Part shown: positions 31,752-42,166 of the stretch, one piece after another
How the letters are laid out: each line of letters starts with the position of its first letter
Numbering within the stretch: position 1 is the stretch's first letter
NCBI GenBank assembly: GCA_010909165.1
Contig: MU008166.1
Span: forward strand, 1,612,001 to 1,676,000
Direction: 5' to 3'
DNA length: 64,000 nt
Source: Anthoceros angustus
Lineage: Eukaryota; Streptophyta; Anthocerotopsida; Anthocerotales; Anthocerotaceae
Notes under the pieces: model-generated
What the model saw: only the letters and a program-made list of their open reading frames with translations
Databases searched by the model: none
What the model was told of the DNA's origin: nothing
Program-made: the position numbers and the translations under genes

Positions 31752-34599
31752 TTACTTCCTCACGTTCTTAGTGAGGAACCTCAAGACGAGGTAGAAAATG
31801 ATACGATATGCCACGAAGAAAGCAATCATGACAGCGACGTTGTTCCATATGTGCACCTTCCCGGCAGACAGGCTTCTCAGTATGTCACCCGTGGTAGTGT
31901 TGCCGTACCAAAATGATACGTGTATTCTGCTATATTCGTTGGAAATAAGAATCTCATACGGATACTTGAAGATGGACAGGTAATGCATCCAGATCCAGTA
32001 TTTTGGAATGCTACTCCTGATAGGAAACAGCACACGAACAATGAGTGTCAACAGCACTTCCCACCCCCCGATCAGGATTATGAAAACAGAACGAAGAAAA
32101 AGGAAATTGGAGAAAATGAAGTACCTGGGAATGAAGAAGCCGGAGAAGAGAAAAAAATAGGCAAATAGCGCTGAGACAAGCGAATTACCGACCAGGAAAT
32201 TAGGAACCAGGGCACCGATGACTGCCACAAATGCATTGGCGACGGCCAATGTGAGGAACAGCGTGAGAACCACAATGAAGAAAGCATTTGCGTTGTGCAC
32301 AAAGTCGACCATGAAGTAAGCTATACAGGTGTACAGCGCAGCCAGAAAGAACAAGAATGGTATAAAAACAATAGACTGTGCCAAAGTGTACGAAGACGCC
32401 CGGTATGCCCCACGAGAAACCTCTCTGATGAATATCTGACGCTCCTCCAGAAAAACCGGAAGCGCTTCCGTTGAAGTAAATATCATTAAAGCCAAGGTAA
32501 ATGCCACAAAAGATTGCCGCTGGCGAGATCCTTTCTCGCTGATGCCCACATTCAAGAAAATGGTTCCCAGAAGGAGGCCAGTTACCACCTGTAGACATTA
32601 GGCAAAGGTGTGAAAAGCTACTAACACTGTAAGCTCTCCCTAACTAATCTCTCTGCCTTTCCTCTCTACTCAGTATTAGAGCACTCTACTCAGTATTAGA
32701 GCACGCCACCCTTGCTCTACACAGACTAGTGATGGAAACGCAAAGACAAGCACGGACTAGTGATGGAAACGCAAAGACAAGCACAGACTAGTGGATGCGC
32801 GTCGTACCATGAGTCCAACCCGAGAGAAGAAAAGCTCTTTCGTCCGGAAGATGGTCTTCAAAGTCCGATCAGATAATATCCAAGTTTCAGTGAAAAAATT
32901 GTTTCCAAAACCGTGCAGTTCATTAGACGAGTCTGTATCCTTAGACACAGTGGCAAGGCCTTCCACGTCGTCCACCTTTTGCTTAGCTTTCTACGGGGCA
33001 CAAGAGCAACAGAACAGACAAATCAACTAAGGGTGGGGGAGGAGGGGGAAGAAACAAGTGAAAACAGGTGCCACAGTTCTGTTCAGGTCATGTACTAACC
33101 TGGTGAGCAATAAGCTTCTGGAAACCTTCTGGGTCTGATTGAAATTCTTCAACCGTGTCTAGGGCATATTCCACAATGTTGACCTGCCCAGCAGAGAGAT
33201 TGACCACAAAAGGTGAGTGGCAGGGGAATACAAGGCAAAGGAATACAAGCTTACAGGAAAGCAGAAAGGGATTCATCCTGGGAGAGCGAAGCCACAGCCT
33301 CACATGTTCTGGAAGGTTGCGGCCGATGTCCTTGAAGTACTTGGCCATATCTTGGAAACGGCCGTGATAAACAACATTGCCTTTTGCAAGAACAAGCATG
33401 CTGTTTATAAGGTCCAAAATCCGGTAGCTGGGCTGATGAATGGTCAATGCCACCGTGCGATTCCTTTCCACAGCGAGCATAGACAAGATTTCCATGACAT
33501 GTAATGCTGATGTACTATCCAACCCTGAGGTCGGCTCATCAAGAAATAGCACAGCTGGGTCGTGAATCAGCTCAACACCAATTGAGATACGTCTTTTTTC
33601 ACCCCCCGACACACCTTTGACCTGCAAATTACATAAAAGCAAATGAGCTCACACACTCCCACCAACGATCGAGACAGAGCAGGCGACAGACATCTGACAA
33701 ACAACGACGAAAGCTAGAGCGCCACTTACCAGGTCATTTCCAACATATGTATTGGCACAGGCAGTGAGACCGAGCTGCTGCAAAGTAGTCTCCACTCTGA
33801 CAAGCTTTTCAGCATGCGGAATGCTAGGAGGGAGTCGGAATCTCGCACTGAACAGCAGTGTCTCTCTGGTAGTAAGCATAGGATACAAAGCATCATCCTG
33901 CATAACATACTGCGATTTCTTCATAAAAGAGGTGCTCCATGGTTTTCCATTCACAAGCAACGACCCTTCCAAACTCTGCCGCTGAATTCTTCCGGCCAAC
34001 GCATCCAAGAAGGTCGTCTTAGACGACCCCGAAGGCCCGCAAATCGCCAAAATTTCTCCGTGCTTGGCACACGCAGTCACGTCATTGAGCAACACTTTCT
34101 CCACCTTCTCCTTATCCTTCATCTCAAACACCTGCTCCCAACACGCACACCCGAAAAGACATCAGAACAAGCTCACAACCTCCCAAACAACCACAGTCAA
34201 ACAACCACAATGCGGCTCAATCCCCAGTCCACAAGCCTCACTCACCCGATACGTCAAATGGATAACTGTCAAGTCGTAGAACCTATCCGCCCCCGTAGTC
34301 TTGACGGGATGCATGATAGGCTCCCAACTCGGCTCCCCGATCTCCAAATCCTCCGCCACCGGCACAGCATCCACACTCACCTCCCCCAAGTTGCTCCTCG
34401 CCCCGCCGTCCCTACCAAGGGCCGGCTGCCTCCCCTGCTCCGACAGGCTGCTGTTCCTGCTGTACACAGTCCTGCTCCCCTGGCGAGTGAAATTCTCCAG
34501 CCCCCTCTCCTGGTCCGCCAAGATGGAGCTCTGCTCCGAATCCACATCGCTCACGCTCGAAACCCTGCTGTGCCCCGCGGGGCCGAAGCGCTTGGACAT
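31752..34599 (-). CDS. Half-size ABC transporter, ABCG (WBC) subfamily
   Basis: Seven minus-strand exons are read: 34599-34246, 34131-33730, 33621-33304, 33183-33100, 32981-32808, 32588-32125 and 32016-31752. Together they give 686 residues. The nucleotide-binding domain comes first: Walker A CGPSGSSKTT (150-158), signature GVSGGEKRR (256-260) and Walker B AVLFLDEPTSGLDS (near 275-288). The ABC2 membrane domain follows, with about six hydrophobic segments: VVTGLLLGTIFLNVG, FVAFTLALMIF, FIPFLFFLAALY, FFIVVLTLFLTLAVA, LFAYFFLFSGFF and NVAVMIAFFVAYRI. The FFIPR-SSIPKYWIWMHYLS join confirms the last intron. ABCG half-transporters dimerise in the plasma membrane to export lipids, cuticle precursors or hormones. 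In Walker A the usual GxxGxGK is GxxGxSK, a deviation. The exon 5 start may be 32981 or 32975. Confidence 0.95.
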
Positions 34600-36560
34600 G
34601 ATCAAGAATGCGCACCGGCAGCAGCAGCAACAGCAACACCACAGACAGCGGCGCAAAGCGGCTCACTCCCGCGCTCTTCCGCAGAACTGAGGCTGGAAGA
34701 ATGCAATCCCAACCGTCACGGCTGCAGCTCAAAGAGCGTCATCGCCAGCCATTTTGTGCGCGCTTTCGCGCCCGCTAAAGCAGGCACAACGCGCATGCAT
34801 GCACCAGCTGGGCAGGATTGAGCCGGATTCGCACGACACTGCAGCAGGCACTGAAAGCACCAGCTGCGGGCTGTCAGCTCGACACAGAGCTTGACCCCGC
34901 GATGGATCTCCACTGCGCAATGCGAAGATAGAGTGCGCGATTGGGAGTTGCTCTGTCTCGGCCTCCTCCACCAGCCCAGAAATGCAACTGCACTGATAAG
35001 TTATTCGGGCCCCGGATGTCGCGCCCCAGCGCTCTCCACGATCGCCTGGAAGCTTCACGGGCAAGGACGGATGTGACGACATGCCTGTCCACATCATCTC
35101 TCTACTCTTCTACAGCACCCGAACATCCTCTCCCATCGTCAACACTCCTTCCGCGAGACTTCCCGCCCTCCTTCCACCCCACCGGAATATTTAGGAATGT
35201 GGATGTACAAAGGCTGATTGGCCTCGTGAGGTGAAAGCGCTGTTGCAGTTTCCCGGAAGGAGGGCAGCCGTAACGAAACATGACGCCGGCGCCGTACGTA
35301 CAGCTCTGGCGTCAGGCTAGTTTATCCTGGTTTTTTAATTGCAAAATCGATAACTCCTCCCACCTTTGCCGTCCTATTTTATGCCTGTCCAGTTTGACTC
35401 GGGCTTTTGTGTGGCCAGGAAGTGTTTCAGTTTATTCTTTCAGTCGGCGAGGAGGTGAGAGATCTGATCGGATCGCATCGTCAGGCACTCTGATCTTCGC
35501 GGCAAGCGGGAGGGTTTCTTGGACTCTAGGCGCATGCCATGTATGTATGTACCCAGGTTGCATGTCAAATGTCAGTTGATTGTTCGTATACACATTTGCC
35601 GCCGTTTTGCACGCAACCCTCATCACCTGTGATCGTTGTTCACATCTGTTGTCGTGTGCACTGCAGTGTTGCAAACAACAGCACATTGACGCCTGTCAGA
35701 CAGTACGTATGGAGCTGGGGGTAGCCGGCAAAGAATGGATCCGCTTTCCAGAATTTCTGCTTACCAATGCAGAAACGCGTTGTCTCATGCTGCCATTGTA
35801 TGCCGGAAGATCGAGGGGCGGAGATAGCCTTTCATCATAACACATTTACGAGTGTACAACGGGATTGTTTCCCGCGACCGTTGTCTTGTCGATTTGCAAC
35901 TGCTATCCTCCGATTTCTCGGAGACGCACACCAGTGCCGTGTCCGGGCTTGCTGATTCTGAGGGGAGCAACAATTTCGCAACAGGCGAGGCATGACGGGC
36001 ATGCCGACTCTGAGGGGAGAACACTGCTTCAAAAGTCGGGAGCATCTTACGCATCATGGGAACGCTTCCATGTGCTTGTGTCTATGCCGGAAGCAGTGTC
36101 ACCCTCGGAAGGATGCAACCACGTCGCCTGCGAGATGTTCGATTTTGCTCGCAGTGAATATAACCGTCGGCCTGTGCTCTGCCCGAATGACAGGCCCGAA
36201 GGCCCTTGTTTGTTGCAGCCTAGCCCTAAAGGCTTGTTGGAGGGCAGCAGGCTTGGAACCCGTCTCTACTGTGCGCGCTTCGTACTGGTCGGGCAAAGGA
36301 GGGAGGGCGTTATGAAGTTCGGCACCTCCGTACATATGTACAACATACAATTGCATTGTGGAGATGGCACTGACAAGTGTAACGACCAGTGGGACCTTCT
36401 CTTTATGGTAGTGAATTCTGAACATAGAGGGCCCAGACTTTGTTGTCTTCGGAGAAGACTTTTGTACGGCAGAGCTGGTGGGGTGTGCGAGTTAGTGATA
36501 GACAGAATTGTGATCCTCTCGGGCACAAGAAATGTGACCTTGCTTCTACCACCTATTTTC
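34600..36560. other. ABCG upstream region and gene-free stretch
   Basis: The first few hundred bases are the promoter and 5' untranslated region of the ABCG gene. Beyond that I find no coding family on either strand. Confidence 0.5.
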
Positions 36561-36561
36561 A

Positions 36562-36650
36562 ATCTTGCAGGGGGTACAGATTCCATGCTTGATAACATCA
36601 CACAGCTTGCTCCACACTATCAAGCATGGAATCTGTATCCCCTGCAGGAT
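36562..36650 (+). ncRNA. Candidate miRNA-precursor-like hairpin
   Basis: The arm 36562-36594 (core TACAGATTCCATGCTTGATA) is complementary to 36618-36650 (core TATCAAGCATGGAATCTGTA). The loop is 23 nt. The stem is about 33 bp with no mismatch, only G:U wobbles. Stem length, small loop and near-perfect pairing are what plant DICER-LIKE 1 precursors look like, and the same arms would serve on either strand. I do not recognise the arm sequence as a conserved plant miRNA family. It could instead be a short foldback element. Confidence 0.5.
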
Positions 36651-37060
36651 ATTTTTCAGAGTGTTGCAAGCAAAATCGGCTTCAGAAGGCACGCAAAACT
36701 ACCGCGCGAAAGCTCGAAGTAAGCTGTGTGTGCGGGTGCGGAATGTTGACATCCAAATTTTTTCCAAGGGTGGCAAGCAAAAATGGATAGCCCAGGCTGG
36801 TGTTCTTATGGTAGGTTTGATACGGAGATTTCACCACGATCGGGATTTGCAAACACCACCCTCGCGATTTGCAGAAAGCGTTTCAAGTCCAACAATTTGC
36901 ACTCTACACCGCAAGGGGACCCGGATGGGGTAGCCTAGTTTACTGCAGGGAGCAAGTTGCCCGGAGAAAAAAAAGAAAAGTCTATTAGAATCCATTGAGC
37001 CCCATGGCGGAATGTCCGTCTTCAGCTTGGGTTTTGGTACTTAACCACTATCTTTCAAAC
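36651..37060. other. Gene-free stretch after the hairpin
   Basis: No coding family or repeat was recognised. A purine-rich run (about 36966-36977) is present. Confidence 0.4.
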
Positions 37061-37067
37061 CAAGCAA

Positions 37068-37145
37068 AAGAGTTTGTAGTCTAAGGGTAGGATATTGGCC
37101 TTAGCTCTTCTTTTCTATTTGCAGAGATGGTAATTCCCATCTACA
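37068..37145 (+). mobile_element. tRNA-Glu-like SINE head or decayed tRNA
   Basis: TTTGTAGTCTAAGGGTAGGA resembles the D-arm and A box of plant tRNA-Glu, followed by TATTGGCCTTAGCTC. The T-arm counterpart (GAGATGGTAATTCCCATC) is degenerate and further away than in a real tRNA. It is therefore not a functional tRNA gene and more likely a SINE remnant. Confidence 0.3.
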
Positions 37146-37197
37146 CCGAGGCGATGGGAACAACGCCCTAGAGGGCCAAGGGGAGCGATTGCATAAG

Positions 37198-38310
37198 CTA
37201 GGCGAGGGTGTGGGGCATGGCACTCACATCCATGCATGATTTAGCCCTCCGCTTGGTGCATCCCCTCGGTTGTGAGGTGTTGAGCGGGTGGCGCTGGGGC
37301 AAGACGGGCTTCTTGTGCTTCCTGGCCCATGCTAGATGGAAGAATGGAAGTATGTACATATCGGGCTCATACATATGTTTTTGAAGTTTCAATGGAGAAG
37401 TTATTAAAAAAAAAGAGATTGGAAAACGCATCTCCCCGAATCGAGGGGGACAACCTAATACAAGGCCAAGAGCCAGGGGGCTAGCCCCACGAATGCCAAC
37501 CCCATAGTTACCTACCGCCCCGATCTTGGGGTGGTCTGAGATGAGGAAAGGCCCACCTACAACTGGTACCGATGACATCACATCTCCTGCGCTCGTCGCC
37601 ATCCTATAAATAGCGTTGGCCATCGCCTTGCAGATGGCGATGGATATCCGCTGTCGAAAGAAAGCCACCACCGAGAAAATGGCGATAGATACCCGCTGTT
37701 GAAAGAAAGCCACCACAGAGGAAAGAGGGAGACCCACCCCGTTCCGACAACTGTGATAGGCTTTAGCACAATTCCTAATGAGCCAGAAAAAATCCTTGTC
37801 CATAGCCCCGAGAGTCTCATTGGTGAGAGGATGAAGGCATGGCCGTCCTGCAAAGGTGTGTACTTGTGTACCTTGGCAGTCGCGCATCCCTCCACGCCTA
37901 GCCTGGAGGGTTGATAATGACATGCTCACAAATAGAGTTCTGGGTAGGATCCGTTACAACGACATCCGCAACAGAGATTTCGTCCCCCCGAATCAGAAAT
38001 AGATCCGCCCTGAGCGACACCCCATTGCACAGAGTATAGGGTCGCTTCCTGTATGGAAAATAACCACTCTCCTTCGCCATTGAGAACATGACGTCGTGAA
38101 CGAAGTCTTGCGTAGCGATATGTTGCCGGCCAATTGGACAACGAGCTGTAGGACCCTATGTACTGCTTAGAAAGGGTTTCTCCCGCTGGGTTTTGGAAAA
38201 ATCCCAACCCTATATCGGAACCGAAGTTGGTTTGGTATTTGTTGGTTTTGTAGGTGCTCATCCATCGGTTTCGGGCATTCTCGGCTCGGCACCACTTCTG
38301 TCGAGTCATT
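37198..38310 (-). pseudogene. LINE reverse-transcriptase C-terminal remnant
   Basis: Minus-strand segments in several frames give LRADLFLIRGDEISVADVVV and VTDPTQNSICEHV (near 38040-37920), then NETLGAMDKDFFWLIRNC and FFRQRISIAICKAMANAI (near 37830-37600). A VTDPT-type segment followed by a conserved ETxG block and an RISIA helix is a pattern I associate with the C-terminal part of some non-LTR retrotransposon ORFs. The phrase SSVVAFFQQRVSIAI is duplicated locally with changes. It continues the LINE remnant upstream at 40.4-41.1 kb on the same strand, separated by a minisatellite. The ORF is broken. Confidence 0.55.
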
Positions 38311-38769
38311 TACATGCTACCGGGCGCCTTATACTCAGTTCATGGCGATTTAGTCGGTGTGATGAAGGGCCGATGACCTCATTGTTCCATAATTTCCTCA
38401 TGTCCATAGTTTCGCATTTTGTGTGGTTTTGTATGTTTTTGTATACCAGGGGGGCCTAGGCACGCATAAGTGCGTGCCTAAACAACGCTATGTGCAAACT
38501 TGTGCATGCACTGTGCAAAAAGAACGCGAAAAATGATCTTCTAATGAGGAAGCATGTCCTTTTGGCGGTCTGAGGATGTGCCGGAATTCCCGACAAAATA
38601 ACAAGTAGCAGACATCGGCGGAGGTTCACCTAGACCACTCTTATATACCTATCCTATGCCCTAATGCGACGAAGAATACCCTATCCCCTTTTTATTCTTT
38701 ACGGTGTTTCCGTCTCTTTCGGTGGTGATCTAGTACCGGGTTATCATCAAACATGCCAGGGGGGCCCAA

Positions 38770-39320
38770 ATGAGTGAACAAGTGCATGCACCAGGGGGCA
38801 AGGGGGCCCGGGTGTGCGCACAAGTGCGCGCACCACGGGGCAAGGGGGCCTGAGTGTGCACACCAGGGGGCAAGGAAGGCCGGTGCGCGCGTGCGCGCAC
38901 TGGGGCAAGGGGCCCCAGTGCGCGCGTGCGCGCGCACTGTGCAAGGATGCCCGGTGCGCGCACAGACTTGCGCCGCACTGGGGCAAGGGGCCCCAGTGCG
39001 CGCACAAGTGCGCGCGCACCAAAGGATGCCCGGTGCGCGCACTTGTGCGCCGCACTGGGGCAAGGATGCCAGTGCGCGCACTGGGGCAAGGATGCCCGGT
39101 GCGCGCGCACTGGGGCAAGGATGCCCGGGTGCGCGCACTTGTGCGCGCACCAGGGGGCAAGGATGCCCGGGTGCGCGCACTTGTGCGCGCACCAGGGGGC
39201 AAGGATGCCCAGGTGCGCGCACTACGGGGCAAGGGGGCCCGGGTGCGCGCACAAGTGTGTGCACCCGGGGGCAAGAAGGCCCAAGTGTGCACATAAGTGC
39301 GCGCACCCAAGGTCAAGAAG
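38770..39320. repeat. GC-rich palindromic minisatellite (GTGCGCGCAC)
   Basis: A unit of about 25-55 bp is repeated around 18 times. It combines GGGGCAAGGATGCCCGG with GTGCGCGCACTTGTGCGCGCAC. The GTGCGCGCAC words are perfect palindromes and Z-DNA-prone alternating purine-pyrimidine tracts. Single copies of AAGTGCGCGCACAAGTGCGCGC recur at 39463-39486 and degenerate ones near 39890 and 40000. All open frames on both strands here are repeat translations (Arg/Ala/Cys/His-rich). Confidence 0.92.
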
Positions 39321-40400
39321 GGCCTGGGAGCATGAACCCAAATTGTTGAATGCCTCCTAGTGCATTCCCAGACGGTTCATCCAAAGAAAAAAAGAGCAAA
39401 AAGCCTAAAAAAATCCTAAATATCCCTTAAAAATTACAAAAAAGTCCAGTTTTTTGAGGCAAGTGCGCGCACAAGTGCGCGCACTTGCTCTAAAATTTTG
39501 ATAATTTTTTGGATTTTTTTGCATGTTTTTTGATATTTTTGTTGTTTTAAAGGGTTCCTTCCGACGTTTTCAACCTTTTTTGTGCGGCTCCCTAATGTGG
39601 ATATGTTCTTATCTTTACTTAACCCTCATCTTTTTCTAGTGGTTAAAATTTGAACTTAAACTTTGAACTAGTAGTGAGAACCTTTTGCATCTTTTGAATC
39701 TTAAGACGGTTGGCGTGGGCCCGACTCTAAGTGCGACCATGCCACTCTCATTCTCACACTAGACGTGGATCAAGAGCATCAGGCCAAAGAAGATATTATT
39801 GTCCCAATGTCTAAGGAACAAAGGCCTGTAAAATTTTCGGAGCGAGAGTATAGTCATAGGATTGACTAGTATGAATGAAAGGTAGGTGCGCAAACAAGTT
39901 TGCGCACCATAATTACAGCAAGCCCTAAAAACTCTAAATGTTTGTATACGTCCAACACCTGGCAATGATCGCCAGATGTTGGAGACTGTTTAGATGCAAG
40001 TGCGCGCATAAGTTTGCGCGAATTTTGTGTCCAGCTTGAAAAAGCCGAACGAGAATGGGACTTTAGGTTTTGCCACGTACTTGCAATCTACAATCTCAAA
40101 TAACGTGTATCAAAACAATTATTCAAAAGGTTGCGGGTAACATGTCTGTAGAGAAATATCAAAAAGCCTGATTATAGTGCGGATTTTTTCAAGTGCAAGA
40201 AGGGGTCCGGCCAAGTCCGTGTGCAAAAAGGGGTTTCAGGAGAAACCCCTTTCTAAACAGACGCTGTTCCCTGAGTTGTTGAGGGGCCCCACAGTTATAG
40301 GTTGAGAGAGAACAGGCCAGAGGCTGGACCAATCCTAGGCGGAACCTCATCGCAATAGAAAAAGAAGCTGGTGTGATTCAGAATGACTGGATGCAAGGCC
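39320..40400. other. Gene-free interior of the disrupted LINE
   Basis: No coding family is recognised. The stretch separates the two halves of the minus-strand LINE remnant. Confidence 0.4.
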
Positions 40401-40410
40401 GAGCCAGAAG

Positions 40411-41100
40411 CTAGGAACCTGCTCCGTTCCCCAAGCAAGAGCAAATGCGTGCACGAACAGGCTGGGGAATAGTAGAGTCTAGAAGCATTGCCCGTTTGCG
40501 CCTGCTCGTGCTACTTCTCCTAGAGAGAGAGGCCTCAAGGCCACCTGGCCCTTCCACAGAAAATGAGGAAAAGGTAAGCATGGCCGCCCTAGCCTCGGAG
40601 GAAAGGGAGAGGGAATCCTGCAAAGGGAAGGCCCCCTCCTTAGTGCTCGAAACGAAGGCCTCCAAGATGGGAACATCCCGGACTAAGAAACGAATGGTGA
40701 AACCGGAGGCAGAGAGGGCCCAGCTCTCAAGGAAGGTCGTCGATGTCGAGACCTCCATGGTTAGCAGACCTGTGCCCCCAAAAGCGATAGGAAGGGATGC
40801 CTGCCGCTGCGCAAAGCCCTTGCGGCACACTCAAAGGTCCTCGGCCCAATAATGTCTTCAAGTGCTTGCAAATTCTGTAAATCAAAATTTCGTAGGCTTA
40901 ATAAAAAAGCTAGGGAGGGGGCCACCGTCCTGGTGAGATAACCCAGCCAATGCGCGAAGCAGGATGAAAGGATGTCAAATGCCACTTGAGGTCCCCTAGT
41001 AGAGATAGGTCACCGACGCGAGCCAAGTCCTCTTTCAAAGCCTCATCCACAAAACCTCGAATAATTGTCGGAGGTACCACGAGGACCCCCAAGATGTGAA
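40411..41100 (-). pseudogene. LINE reverse-transcriptase remnant, upstream half
   Basis: The minus strand carries, in order, VVPPTIIRGFVDEALKED (near 41085), LGYLTRTVAPSLAFLL, FDLQNLQALEDIIG and then QASLPIAFGGTGLLT with FLESWAL (near 40800-40720). An A-x-LP-x3-GG-x-GL block after a stretch of helices is typical of the thumb region of many non-LTR reverse transcriptases. At least two frame changes occur. No YxDD catalytic block was found, so this is a fragment. Confidence 0.55.
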
Positions 41101-41600
41101 GTCCCTACGAGGACCCCAAGATGCGAAGTCCCTACGAGGACCCCCAAGATGCGAAGTCCCTACGAGGACCCCCAAGATGCGAAGTCCCTACGAGGACCCC
41201 CAAGATGCGAAGTCCCTACGAAAGAACAATGTCCACCCCAGGAAACTGAAGAGAAGGAGTAATGCCAGTCAGGACCAAACCTTGCACTTCAAAAGCTTGA
41301 CCCTCAAACCTAGGCGGGAGAGCTCTCCTTGATTTTACCCCTATGTCCTAAGGTATGAGTGTCTTTGTAAAAATTGCCATCCTACAAAACGTACCACGGG
41401 GACCCCCAAGATGCGAAGTCCATACGAAGGAACAATGTCCACCCTAGGAAACTGAAGAGAAGGAGTAATGCTAGACAGGGACCGAACCTTGCACTTCAAA
41501 AGCTTGACCCTCAAACCCAGGCGGGAGAGCTCTCCTGATTTTACCCGTGTGTCCTAAGGTATGCGTGTGTCCTAAGGTATGAGTGCCTTTGTAAAAATTG
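41085..41600. repeat. 32-bp tandem repeat plus ~200-bp duplication
   Basis: GACCCCCAAGATGCGAAGTC plus CCTACGAG repeats about five times at 41085-41222. The adjacent segment (GAACAATGTCCACCC to GGGAGAGCTCTCCT) is present again at 41396-41580 with its own last repeat unit. A small CTAAGGTATGCGTGTGTC duplication follows. It lies inside the LINE remnant. Confidence 0.85.
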
Positions 41601-42166
41601 TCATCCTATAAAGCGTTCTCGACGTCCACCTCTAAGACAACCAATCTTGACAAATGATCGTAGTAAGACTGCCGTATCGAGATAAAAAAAGCTCGTCCAA
41701 CATGTAATCCAGAATATTTGTGGAATGAGGTCATATGAAGCCTAATGAAAGGCACGGAGCGCAGACATGGTGTCGTCGAAGACTAACGCCACTCCTCGGA
41801 GACCGGCGCCACTGGCTCCCAGCGTAGTGCCCGGGCAAGCTTGGCGTATGTATGTACATATGTAGTCCGCGGGACAGCCGCTCTTTGACCGAAGTGCCTT
41901 ACATAGGTATTGAACCATGTCTTCTGAAAGTCCCAAGACCCCCACATATGCCTACTCCGGGCGGTTTCAGGTTTTATTAACAGGTATCTACAGCTGCGTA
42001 GCCATTTGTCGACGCCAAACGATTATGCCAGCACAGACAAAATGACGAAACAATATGAACAGCCCGCTGGTGCTCCACCTCGCGGCACCTCCCTCCCTTT
42101 CTCCGCTCTGTAGAGATTCGGCCAAATCCGCCATTTGCTGCTCTTGCTGCTCTTCAGGAGATCCTC
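41600..42166. other. Gene-free region before ARPC4
   Basis: This is the end of the repeat zone and then the upstream and 5' untranslated region of ARPC4. No separate gene is seen. Confidence 0.45.

Noticed and set aside
36565-36650. Hairpin as a rho-independent terminator
   Set aside because: The DNA is eukaryotic, there is no U-tract after the stem, and the stem is far longer than a terminator.
38692-39360. Long open frames on both strands rich in Arg, Ala, His and Cys
   Set aside because: They are six-frame translations of the GTGCGCGCAC minisatellite. All frames stay open, and there is no domain.
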